In this document: piece after piece, positions 50,711 to 58,558 of the stretch | How the letters are laid out: each line of letters begins with the position of its first letter | How positions within the stretch are numbered: the stretch's first letter is position 1 | Assembly: GCA_038146785.1 (NCBI GenBank) | Contig: JAYQSI010000016.1 | Span: 620,001 to 684,000 of the forward strand | Direction of reading: 5' to 3' | DNA from: VMDJ01 sp038146785 | Lineage (GTDB): Bacteria > Pseudomonadota > Gammaproteobacteria > Chromatiales > Chromatiaceae | DNA length: 64,000 nt | The notes under the pieces: generated by a model | Told to the model about the DNA's origin: nothing | Seen by the model: the letters and a program-made list of their open reading frames with translations, nothing else | Databases searched by the model: none | Made by a program: the position numbers and the translations under genes

Positions 50711-52123
50711 ATGTCAGGTGAAATGCCCGATCTATATCAAAAGCGCCAATCGATCTTTCCTCGATCGGTCACAGGTCGCTTTCGTAATCTTAAGTGGGCA
50801 ATTCTTGCGGTCGCTTACGGCATGTATTTTTTGCTGCCTTGGATGCGATGGGAACGAGAGGCGGGTCCTGATCAAGCGATTCTGTTTGATATCGTCGGAC
50901 GTAAGTTCTACCTGTTTGATTTAGTGGTCTACCCACAAGACATCTTCTGGCTCGCAGGTCTCTTAATGATCGGCGCTTACCTGATGTTCTTTGTCACAGG
51001 CCTTGCTGGCCGTGTATTTTGTGGTTACTTCTGTTTCCAAACACTTTGGACAGATGTCTTTATCTTTGTAGAGCGTCTTGTGCAAGGTGAGCGTCCAGCG
51101 CGTATTCGTTTAGAAAAGCAGCCATGGAATGCAGAAAAGATTTTCAAATTAGGTTTGACGCATCTGCTGTGGTTGCTTGTTGCGTTACTGACCGGTTTAA
51201 CCTTCACTATCTATTGGGGAAATGCGCCTGAGTTAGTTATGGATCTGGCGACAGGCAAGGCGCCTTTCCCAGCGTATGCAACCACGCTGTTCTTAATGTC
51301 GACGACCTATGTGATGGCAGGTTGGGCGCGTGAGCAGGTGTGTACCTACATGTGTCCTTATGCGCGCTTCCAGTCGGTGATGTTCGATCGTGACACCTTA
51401 ATTGTGTCTTACGATCAAAAGCGTGGTGAGGGCGATAATGGTCGCGCCAAGCTGGGTAAAGAAAACAAAACTCCTGAGGAGCGTTCAGCTTTAGGTCAGG
51501 GTGACTGTATCGATTGCGGCTATTGCGTTCAGGTATGTCCTACCGGTATCGATATTCGTAATGGACTTCAGATTCAGTGTATTTCGTGCGCTTTATGTGT
51601 CGATGCGTGTGACACCATTATGGATAAGATGGGTTGGCAACGTGGACTGGTGGGATACTCATCACAACGTGTTGAAGAAGGTGGTGCTAAGGCACGCCTG
51701 TTACGTCCAAAGGTGATTGGTTACTTCACCATATTGATGGCGGCAATGGGTCTGTTGGTATGGAGTGTGACCCAGCAAGCGGCATTTGATGTCGGTGTGA
51801 GCCAAGTGCGTCAGCCGTTGTTTGTGAAACTCTCTGACGGTCGCATTCAAAATAGTTACGAGATTAAAGTGAATAACAAAACCGGTAAAAGCTTGACGCT
51901 GACTTTCTCGGTTGAAGATCTGCCGGGTGCTGAGCTCGACATGGGTAAGTTCCAAACAGTTGAGCTGCGACCAGAGCAACGTTTACGTCTGATGGCGCGT
52001 ATCAATCTTGCGCCTCAACAGTTCGATGGTAAAAGCCGCCATATCGAATTTATCGCAACACCGAAGAACGCCACTTTGCAGCCCGTTGAGCACGAAAGCG
52101 TGTTCTACATTCCAGGTCGATAA
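50711..52123 (+). CDS. ccoG: Cytochrome oxidase accessory protein CcoG (FixG/RdxA)
   Basis: Membrane ferredoxin-like protein involved in copper reduction for cbb3 assembly. The product has 470 residues, with several N-terminal helices including the GRVFCGYFCFQTLWTDVF region. It has two 4Fe4S motifs, CIDCGYCVQVCPTGID and CISCALCVDACD, and a C-terminal periplasmic immunoglobulin-like domain. It lies 2 bp before the FixH-like gene. Confidence 0.95.
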   Translation: MSGEMPDLYQKRQSIFPRSVTGRFRNLKWAILAVAYGMYFLLPWMRWEREAGPDQAILFDIVGRKFYLFDLVVYPQDIFWLAGLLMIGAYLMFFVTGLAGRVFCGYFCFQTLWTDVFIFVERLVQGERPARIRLEKQPWNAEKIFKLGLTHLLWLLVALLTGLTFTIYWGNAPELVMDLATGKAPFPAYATTLFLMSTTYVMAGWAREQVCTYMCPYARFQSVMFDRDTLIVSYDQKRGEGDNGRAKLGKENKTPEERSALGQGDCIDCGYCVQVCPTGIDIRNGLQIQCISCALCVDACDTIMDKMGWQRGLVGYSSQRVEEGGAKARLLRPKVIGYFTILMAAMGLLVWSVTQQAAFDVGVSQVRQPLFVKLSDGRIQNSYEIKVNNKTGKSLTLTFSVEDLPGAELDMGKFQTVELRPEQRLRLMARINLAPQQFDGKSRHIEFIATPKNATLQPVEHESVFYIPGR

Positions 52124-52125
52124 GC

Positions 52126-52920
52126 ATGGGTGCATCTGAATTACTAACCGGTATCGGTACCGGTGTTCTCGCAGAGCTCGTTCTGTACGTTGTCTTAACA
52201 CGCTTATTCAAGCTGCAAGCGAAAGCCGCGGCGATGGCGATTGCGCTGGTTGCGATACTTATCTATGTGCCATACGCCATCATTACTTGGCCGGGTGCGG
52301 ATGTGTTCGCGATTAACTTGGCGATCTTTTTAACGTTAGCTTATGGCTTGGGTTTGATTGGTTCTCAAGCGGGTAAAGGTTGGCATTGGGCACCTGCGTT
52401 AATTGTTACCTTCTTTGTCGGCGTGGTGGTGATCAACATCATCTTTGTGGCTGTGGCTGATCGTGGTATCACAGGTCTGTTTGCTAAGTTGTTACCTAAA
52501 CCACAAAGTGCTCAAGTGGCGGATTCAAAATTTCCGGGTGTTGTGTCACACGACTACCAAGAAAAAGAAGCGCTATATAACCAGTACCTAAAACAAGTTG
52601 AAGAGCAGCATGCGCGTGGGTGGAAAGTACGTTATGGCTGGGTCGGTAAACCCGTAGCAAATCAGCCGGCGAAGTTCCGTGTGAAAATCCAAGATAAAGC
52701 GGGCAAGCCAGTTTTAGGTGCAAACGTTAAAGGTCAGTTCTTGCGGACATCAAATAGTCGAGATGATGTGAGCTTTGAGATGCAGGAATTAGGGCAAGGC
52801 GACTACGGTGTTGCAGTGACCTTGGTAGAGCATGGCCTGTGGAATCTTGTTCTGCATGCGAAGAAGGGTGATGACCTGCACGAGGTTCGTGCGAGCACTT
52901 CCATCGCTTCGGCAAAGTAG
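52126..52920 (+). CDS. ccoH: FixH/CcoH-family protein with an N-terminal four-helix extension
   Basis: The C-terminal part, about residues 90-264, is FixH-like: one anchor helix (LIVTFFVGVVVINIIFVAVA) and a periplasmic beta domain containing GYGV-type strands and HGLWNLVLHAKKG. About 85 residues precede it with three further hydrophobic segments near 8-30, 36-54 and 61-80, not present in classical CcoH (about 150-180 residues). It sits between ccoG and ccoI, the canonical CcoH position. I infer a role in cbb3 assembly. Confidence 0.85.
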   Translation: MGASELLTGIGTGVLAELVLYVVLTRLFKLQAKAAAMAIALVAILIYVPYAIITWPGADVFAINLAIFLTLAYGLGLIGSQAGKGWHWAPALIVTFFVGVVVINIIFVAVADRGITGLFAKLLPKPQSAQVADSKFPGVVSHDYQEKEALYNQYLKQVEEQHARGWKVRYGWVGKPVANQPAKFRVKIQDKAGKPVLGANVKGQFLRTSNSRDDVSFEMQELGQGDYGVAVTLVEHGLWNLVLHAKKGDDLHEVRASTSIASAK

Positions 52921-52932
52921 TAAGCTAAGCTC

Positions 52933-55345
52933 GTGACTGACGAGACCCAGCAAGATTGTTTTCATTGCGGCTTACCCGTACCGCCAACGGCTAGCTATCC
53001 AGTAACAATTGATGGCACCTCGCATAATCTGTGCTGCCATGGTTGTCAGGCAGTCGCTCAAGCGATCGTCGATGGTGGTCTAACCTCTTTTTATCATCAC
53101 CGTGAAACGCCAAGCTCTCGTCCTGAAGATCTGATTCCCGAAGCACTCGCGCGATTTGAGCTCTATGACCAACCGAGTGTTCAAGCCGGTTTTGTTAGCA
53201 GTGATGACAGTTCGCATAAAACCGCCTCATTGATTCTCGAGGGCATTACTTGTGCAGCCTGTGTTTGGTTGAATGAAAAGCATGTGCGCGCGTTGCCTGG
53301 CGTGTTGGAGTTTCGTGTTAACTACACCACCCATCGCGCACACCTTCGTTGGGATAGTGATCAGCTCAAACTTTCAGATGTGCTCAAGGCGATCAGCGAG
53401 ATTGGCTATGTAGCGCATCCTTTTGATCCAGGTCGCCAAGAGCAACTCCAAAAGAAAGAGAAGTCGATTGCACTGCGTAAGCTATTTACTGCTGGCTTAG
53501 GTGCGATGCAGGTCATGATGTTGGCGGTCTCGATGTATGCCGCCGATGCCAATGACATGAGTGCTGAGCTACGTGACTTTATGCGTTGGGTGAGCTTGGT
53601 GCTCACTGTGCCAGTTGTGGTGTACGCCGCAGGTGGTTTCTTTACTAAAGCGTGGCGAGATATATCGCGTAAGCAACTGAGCATGGAGGTGCCGGTATCG
53701 ATTGCGATTGGCGGCGCATTTGCAGCGAGTGTCTGGCATACCTATCTGGGTGTGGGTGAGATCTACTTCGATTCGGTATGTATGTTCACCTTCTTCTTGC
53801 TGACCAGTCGTTACCTTGAAATGGGTGCGCGACATAAAGCCGGTCAGTCGGCTGAGGCTCTGGTGAAACTGCTACCTGCCACCGCAACGCGTATCCAAGC
53901 AGATGGTAGTTATCAGGTTATTCCAGTCGCTGATCTAATTCCGGGCGATCGTGTGTTGATTCGTCCGGGTGAAGCGGTGCCTGCGGATGGCGTTGTAGTG
54001 AATGGTGTGAGTTCTGTTGATGAGTCTTTGCTCACCGGTGAGAGTTTGCCGTGTCGCCGCGAAGCAGGTGATCCCTTGGTTGGTGGCAGCTTGAATGTCG
54101 AGAGTCCACTTGAGATGGAAGTGCAGCTCGTAGGCGAGTCGACCTTGGTCTCGGGCATTGTGCGATTACTCGATCGCGCGCAAAGCGAGAAGCCACAGAT
54201 GGCGCAGTTTGCGGATCATATTGCGGCTTACTTTGTTGCCGGCTTGTTGGTGATTGCGACCTTGGTCGCGGGCTTCTGGTTGATGCATGAACCGTCACGA
54301 GCCTTTGAGATCACTCTCGCTGTGTTGGTGGTGACCTGTCCTTGTGCCTTGTCGCTTGCGACACCAACAGCGGTTACCGCTGCGATTGGCTCACTCACCA
54401 AGTTTGGTTTGCTCAGCACGCGTGGGCATGTGCTCGAAACCCTCGCCGCAGCCGATGTGTTTGTGTTTGATAAAACCGGCACGCTCACCAAAGGTGCTTT
54501 GGTGCTCAGTGACACTAAACGACTGGCGGATAAATCAGAGGATGAGCTCAGCCCAGCTTGCAGCGACCTTGGCAGCAGCTTCGGAGCATCCGGTATCGAA
54601 GGTTCTCGCCTTGCAGAGCTCAGAGAAATATTCGGCACAACAGCTTAATGCGATTCCGGGCGAGGGTATCGAAGGTCAAATCGATGGGCTGACCTATCGC
54701 TTAGGTCGTTCGACTTTTGTGGCGCAGCTCAGTGGTGCGACTATTCCGGATGAAACCGATTTACGCGGCACCGTGGTGTATCTAGGCAGTGCTGATGGCT
54801 TGCTCGCACAATTTGTTCTCAGTGATCAGCTGCGCAGCGATGCGGTTGAGGCAGTGGCGCAGCTGGCTGAGCTTGGCTGTCAGATCCGGATTCTCAGTGG
54901 CGATCAGCAGGCAGCGGTAGATGAGATGGCGGCACAGCTCAATGTCACTCAGGCAAGCGGTGGTCTGCGTCCGGCGGATAAGCTGGCAGCCGTTCAGGCG
55001 CTCCAGGCCGAGGGTCATCGCGTGGTGATGATCGGGGATGGGGTGAATGACGCGCCCGTGCTCGCCGCAGCGGATGTTTCTATCGCGATGGGGCAGGGAG
55101 CGCAGCTCGCGCATGCCACAGCGGATATGGTCGCGCTGTCTGAAAAATTACATATGCTTCCGCAAGCTGTTGAAAAATCAAGAGAAACTCGATCAATCAT
55201 CCGTCAGAACCTGTTTTGGGCGCTCGGATATAACGTGGCGGCCGTACCGCTAGCGGCGATGGGATTGGTGCCACCTTGGGGCGCTGCGATCGGCATGTCG
55301 CTGAGTTCCTTGGTGGTTGTGGTGAATGCACTTCGCTTGAGATAA
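52933..55345 (+). CDS. ccoI: Copper-transporting P1B-ATPase CcoI (FixI), interrupted by a one-base insertion
   Basis: Copper pump for cbb3 oxidase maturation, GTG start at 52933. The N-terminal cysteine region is CFHCG and CCHGC, followed by a heavy-metal domain with CAAC at 107-110. The membrane CPC motif lies near 469 (VTCPCALSLATP), DKTGTLT near 513 and GDGVNDAPVLAAADVSIAMG near the end. The first frame stops at 54648. Family sequence resumes in the next frame as QLAATLAAASEHPVSK. Removing one C from the CCC at 54552-54554 restores about 803 residues. Confidence 0.9.
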
Positions 55346-55406
55346 GTCATTTGCATCTCTTCGTGATTGGAGTATATTAACAAACACTGAAATACTCGGA
55401 CGACTG

Positions 55407-55622
55407 ATGGATATCCTGTATCTCCTCATTCCTATCGCACTTGGCATGATGTTAATTGCGGCCGTAATATTTCTCTGGACTGTCAAAAGTGGTCAGTACG
55501 ACGACTTAGAGGGCCCAGCGCATCGGATCCTGATGGATGACGATGACCCGATGATTCCTCGGAAGAAAAATCTTGAGGACATCGAGGATGGCGATGACCC
55601 CAAGGATCAACGCACGCAGTAA
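55407..55622 (+). CDS. ccoS: cbb3-type oxidase assembly protein CcoS
   Basis: Small 71-residue protein, beginning MDILYLLIPIALGMMLIAAV. One membrane helix lies near residues 5-26, followed by WTVKSGQYDDLEGPAHRIL, the CcoS signature, and an acidic tail. CcoS is needed for cofactor insertion into the cbb3 oxidase. It is the last named gene of ccoGHIS. Confidence 0.95.
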   Translation: MDILYLLIPIALGMMLIAAVIFLWTVKSGQYDDLEGPAHRILMDDDDPMIPRKKNLEDIEDGDDPKDQRTQ

Positions 55623-55672
55623 AGCTCAATTAACCGAGATGCAGAAGTACCGCATCGTTTTAGGAGAAAGAC

Positions 55673-55765
55673 ATGTTTAGTTTCCAAGGTTTTGCGATGA
55701 CATTCGTTGTAGCGCTGATTGCGTTCTCTTGGTTCAGCTTCTTGTCAGTGATCGTCGCTGGCTAA
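55673..55765 (+). CDS. 30-residue membrane peptide at the end of the cco operon
   Basis: Read directly: ATG at 55673, TAA at 55763-55765. The peptide begins MFSFQGFAMTFVVALIAFSW and ends FLSVIVAG. It is almost entirely one hydrophobic helix. A strong TAGGAGAAA site lies 7 bp before the ATG, and a terminator follows 22 bp after the stop. The context suggests a small cbb3-associated subunit or assembly peptide. I do not recognise a named family. Confidence 0.65.
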   Translation: MFSFQGFAMTFVVALIAFSWFSFLSVIVAG

Positions 55766-55787
55766 TTTGCGAATCAAAAGATAAAAG

Positions 55788-55809
55788 ACCGGCTAAGGCC
55801 GGTTTTTTT
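55788..55809 (+). terminator. Intrinsic terminator of the cco operon
   Basis: ACCGGC (55788-55793) pairs with GCCGGT (55798-55803) around TAAG, followed by seven T. It lies 22 bp after the 30-codon gene. Confidence 0.92.
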
Positions 55810-55863
55810 GTGTTCGAAAAATAGGGTATGCACTAAAATGTATAACGTCATCCGGAGTATTAC

Positions 55864-56454
55864 GTGACGTCACTTTATAAACAGATACAACTTCAGCTAA
55901 TTCTTACCCTTGTATTGGTATTAGCCTTTGTACTTCAATTTGAGGTTATCTTGCCTATTGAAGGCGCTTTGTTTCCTTCTGGTGACCTATCCCACGCGAG
56001 CTTATTGTTTATTCCGCATGGACTTAAGATGTTGGCAGCGTATTTGCTCGGCATCATTGCCGCCCCCGCCATTTTTGTTGCACAGTTCTTTGCTGGTCTT
56101 TTTGTATTCGGCGTGAATGCACAGGATGCAGTGGTCGGAGCTTTATTTGGAACTATCGCAGCGATAGCGCCAGTCACGCTGCTTAATTTTATGTTTAAAA
56201 ATAAGTGGTCTGATGGCGTGGCTTTGAATACAAAAGAAGGCATTGGAACCTTCCGTGCGTTTATTGTCGTGGTGATTCTTTCTACCTTTATTAATTCGAT
56301 TCTTCACTCGGCCTATTATTTCGATGGAGGCTCGATAACCTTGCCCTTCAGGTATTTATTTGGCGATATAATGGGGGCGCTAGTGGTATTTAGCTTGGTG
56401 ATCCTGATGAGGCGCCAAATCCTTTCCTTTATTGCGAGACGCATCAGTGCCTGA
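55864..56454 (+). CDS. Unrecognised multi-helix membrane protein
   Basis: The 196-residue product starts with GTG at 55864. It has about five or six hydrophobic helices, near 9-28, 48-70, 72-93, 93-112, 131-150 and 165-187. It contains FIPHGLKMLAAYLLG and SIL-HSAYYF segments, slightly reminiscent of MASE-type sensory membrane domains. There is no catalytic motif. A TATAAC-like -10 lies upstream. It overlaps the next gene by 8 bp. I do not know its function. Confidence 0.6.
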   Translation: MTSLYKQIQLQLILTLVLVLAFVLQFEVILPIEGALFPSGDLSHASLLFIPHGLKMLAAYLLGIIAAPAIFVAQFFAGLFVFGVNAQDAVVGALFGTIAAIAPVTLLNFMFKNKWSDGVALNTKEGIGTFRAFIVVVILSTFINSILHSAYYFDGGSITLPFRYLFGDIMGALVVFSLVILMRRQILSFIARRISA

Positions 56455-56737
56455 TTTAAAAGCTTATCTAAATATCGTTAATCTGCTGATTGATACCGAA
56501 AAAGAACTCGGTCTTGAAACCGTCACCGAATCAGATCGCACGATCTTTATTCTGTTGTGGCAATTATCCAACTCGGGAAAAAAGACGGTCACAGCGACCT
56601 ACGAACAGCTCGCTGAGCAACACGGCTTGAGCGCCTCTCGTGCGCAGTTTTATAAAACCATTACCAAAGCAAAGAAGCTGGGGCTCATTGAGCAGATAGG
56701 GACGCCGAGAAGCGCCACCTACAAGTGGGTAGGCTAA
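56447..56737 (+). CDS. Small winged-helix-like protein
   Basis: From GTG at 56447 the product has 96 residues (MPDLKAYLNIVNLLIDTEKE). The central TVTATYEQLAEQHGLSASRA and AQFYKTITKAKKLGLIEQIG read like a helix-turn-helix with a following wing, so a DNA-binding role is likely. It starts inside the 3' end of the membrane protein gene (8 bp overlap), suggesting the two are one functional unit. A longer frame from TTG 56432 has no ribosome-binding site. Confidence 0.6.
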   Translation: MPDLKAYLNIVNLLIDTEKELGLETVTESDRTIFILLWQLSNSGKKTVTATYEQLAEQHGLSASRAQFYKTITKAKKLGLIEQIGTPRSATYKWVG

Positions 56738-56744
56738 GAACACG

Positions 56745-56769
56745 AAAACCGGCAATCGCCGGTTTTTTT
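56745..56769 (+). terminator. Intrinsic terminator
   Basis: AAAACCGGC (56745-56753) pairs with GCCGGTTTT (56758-56766) around AATC, with a run of seven T at the end. It closes the two-gene unit before it. Confidence 0.93.
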
Positions 56770-56822
56770 ATGTCTGTTTTCGGGTGATTTACGCGACGGG
56801 TAAATATTTTTCGAAATAAGTA

Positions 56823-56850
56823 TTGACATTTAAGCAAATACTAATATACT
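56823..56850 (+). promoter_or_regulatory. Strong sigma-70 promoter
   Basis: A perfect -35 box TTGACA (56823-56828), 16 bp spacer and TATACT (56845-56850), five of six to TATAAT. About 60 bp of leader precedes an AAGGAT site and the ATG at 56920. The best promoter I found in the window. Confidence 0.8.
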
Positions 56851-56919
56851 TATCTTCATCAGCTAGCCAACTATCTGGTCAGCACAAAACTTTTAAACAA
56901 ATTTTTAAGGATTTTTACA

Positions 56920-57198
56920 ATGAAAAAGATCATCGCAATCGCAGCAATCATCGCTTCAGCTCAAGCTTCAGCGTTCTTCGACAACAGCAACGGTTCAATG
57001 AACGGTGCTAACAACGCAAACGGCGACTTCTTGGGCAACGGTTCAGGTGAAGGTGAAGCTACTTTCTCAATGAACTTCTCTGGTAAAGGCCGCACTGCAG
57101 GCGACTTCAAAGGTAACGGTTCTACCGACACTAACGGTACTGCTTACGGTTACGAGTCTCCTTACTACGCAGCTCCAGTTGCTCCAGTAGCTAAGTAA
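56920..57198 (+). CDS. Secreted Asn/Gly-rich protein, possibly sulfur-globule-family
   Basis: 92-residue product with a signal peptide (MKKIIAIAAIIASAQASA, cut near residue 18). The mature part starts FFDNSNG, is rich in Asn and Gly, has no Cys, and ends with an aromatic YGYESPYYAAPVAPVAK tail. This composition and tail resemble small proteins annotated as sulfur globule family in sulfur-oxidising and other gammaproteobacteria. That link is only a recollection of pattern. It has its own strong promoter and terminator, so it is likely an abundant monocistronic product. Confidence 0.6.
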   Translation: MKKIIAIAAIIASAQASAFFDNSNGSMNGANNANGDFLGNGSGEGEATFSMNFSGKGRTAGDFKGNGSTDTNGTAYGYESPYYAAPVAPVAK

Positions 57199-57225
57199 TT
57201 CAGTTTTACTGAATGACTCAAAAAG

Positions 57226-57250
57226 AACCCCGCTTCGGCGGGGTTTTTTT
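57226..57250 (+). terminator. Intrinsic terminator with TTCG loop
   Basis: ACCCCGC (57227-57233) pairs with GCGGGGT (57238-57244) around TTCG, followed by seven T. A second small hairpin, ATTCAG/CTGAAT, lies just upstream at 57198-57214. Confidence 0.94.
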
Positions 57251-57271
57251 ATGGCGATAATCTATGAATGC

Positions 57272-57466
57272 TTACTTTGGATAATCCTCATACGGATTGA
57301 ACGCATTCTCACAGTTATCGATTAGGTCGTTAAACCGCTCTTCACCAGCATGAATGGTGACGGTTAGATCTTTTTCGTTGCCTGATTCATAGCTAATGCC
57401 AAGCTTATCCATTTCCTCAGAGCATTCTTTCCATGCCTCAACGGTAGCAAAAGTTACTTTCTTCAT
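57272..57466 (-). CDS. Small acidic hypothetical protein
   Basis: 64-residue product (MKKVTFATVEAWKECSEEMD at the start, NAFNPYEDYPK at the end). It has no signal or membrane segment. The acidic composition suggests a soluble cytoplasmic protein. A GGGAGAAAACG site lies before the ATG, so it is probably real. I do not recognise the family. Confidence 0.55.
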   Translation of the reverse strand: MKKVTFATVEAWKECSEEMDKLGISYESGNEKDLTVTIHAGEERFNDLIDNCENAFNPYEDYPK

Positions 57467-57563
57467 CGTTTTCTCCCTGTAACGAGTCGTTTACTTATGA
57501 TTTTGAAAGGGTTTTTATAAGCCTAGACGATTTTGAAGAAATTTCTGTGCCCAATGGATAGGC

Positions 57564-57588
57564 ATAAAAAAACCGGCTTGCGCCGGTT
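57564..57588 (-). terminator. Intrinsic terminator of rpoH
   Basis: On the minus strand AACCGGC (57588-57582) pairs with GCCGGTT (57577-57571) around GCAA, followed by a T run (57570-57564). It lies 22 bp after the rpoH stop. The plus-strand side also has a T-rich flank. Confidence 0.92.
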
Positions 57589-57609
57589 CTTTTGTTTTTG
57601 TTGAAGCGA

Positions 57610-58458
57610 TTAGGCTGCCAGCGCAGTACGTAGCTTCTTCATCGCTGCATTCTCGATCTGACGGATGCGCTCAGCTGAGACGCCATATTCATCCGCAAGG
57701 TCATGCAAAGTTTCTTTGTTATCAGTCAACCAGCGACGCTCCAGGATGTCACGGCTACGCTCGTCTAATTCAGCAATGGCATTAGCTAGCGCTGTTTGTT
57801 GCTGCTGTTCAGTATCTTCAGCTTCAATTTGTGCTGCAGGCTCATGACGCATGTCGGTGAGGTAGGCAGCAGGTGCAAAGCTTGCCGCTTCTTCATCGTC
57901 GTCTGGTGCTTCAAACGCAACATCATGGTTGCTCATTCGAGCTTCCATTTCGACAACGGTTTCTGGTTTAACGCCTAAGTCTTGTGCAACACCTTCGATC
58001 TCTTCTTGAGAGAACCAGCCCAAACGCTTTTTAGAGCTACGTAAGTTGAAGAACAATTTACGTTGAGCTTTGGTTGTTGCCACTTTAACGATGCGCCAGT
58101 TACGAATAATGAACTCGTGCATCTCGGCTTTGATCCAATGTACGGCGAATGACACTAGGCGCACGCCCATGTCAGGATCGAAACGGCGAACCGCTTTCAT
58201 CAGACCCACAGTACCTTCTTGAACCAAGTCGTTCTGAGATAGGCCATAACCGCTGTAACCACGAGCGATACGCACGACAAAACGTAGATGAGACATAACC
58301 AATTCGCGCGCAGCTTCAAGGTTCTGTTCATCACGCAGTTGCAAGGCAAGCTCGCGCTCGCGCTCGGCTGTCAGCATGGGCAACTGGAACGCAGCACTGA
58401 CGTACGCTTCCATACTGCCTGTTGGCAGGGTCTGCGGCATTGCTAGAGCAGTTGTCAT
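57610..58458 (-). CDS. rpoH: RNA polymerase sigma-32 factor RpoH
   Basis: Heat-shock sigma factor. From ATG 58458 it has 282 residues, against 284 in E. coli. Region 2 contains HLRFVVRIARGYSGYGLSQ, DLVQEGTVGLMKAVRRFDP and FAVHWIKAEMHEFIIRNWR. The RpoH box follows (TTKAQRKLFFNLR). Region 4 contains ERRWLTDNKETLHDLADEYG and SAERIRQIENAAMKKLR. An upstream in-frame ATG (58479) is possible, but AAGGA lies at the right distance from 58458. A CIRCE repeat precedes the gene. Confidence 0.97.
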   Translation of the reverse strand: MTTALAMPQTLPTGSMEAYVSAAFQLPMLTAERERELALQLRDEQNLEAARELVMSHLRFVVRIARGYSGYGLSQNDLVQEGTVGLMKAVRRFDPDMGVRLVSFAVHWIKAEMHEFIIRNWRIVKVATTKAQRKLFFNLRSSKKRLGWFSQEEIEGVAQDLGVKPETVVEMEARMSNHDVAFEAPDDDEEAASFAPAAYLTDMRHEPAAQIEAEDTEQQQQTALANAIAELDERSRDILERRWLTDNKETLHDLADEYGVSAERIRQIENAAMKKLRTALAA

Positions 58459-58488
58459 GGTGTTATTTCCTTCTTTCATGGCTATAGA

Positions 58489-58515
58489 TTAGCACTCTCG
58501 GCGTATGAGTGCCAA
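58489..58515. promoter_or_regulatory. CIRCE element (HrcA operator) upstream of rpoH
   Basis: TTAGCACTC (58489-58497), nine spacer bases and GAGTGCCAA (58507-58515) match the CIRCE consensus TTAGCACTC-N9-GAGTGCTAA in 17 of 18 arm positions. It lies 30 bp upstream of the rpoH start on the minus strand. CIRCE is bound by the repressor HrcA, so rpoH is probably under HrcA control. hrcA itself is not in this window. Confidence 0.9.
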
Positions 58516-58558
58516 GTCGTCAAAAAGTTCCATAAGTTAAGGTTTTTCGGTGATTTTC

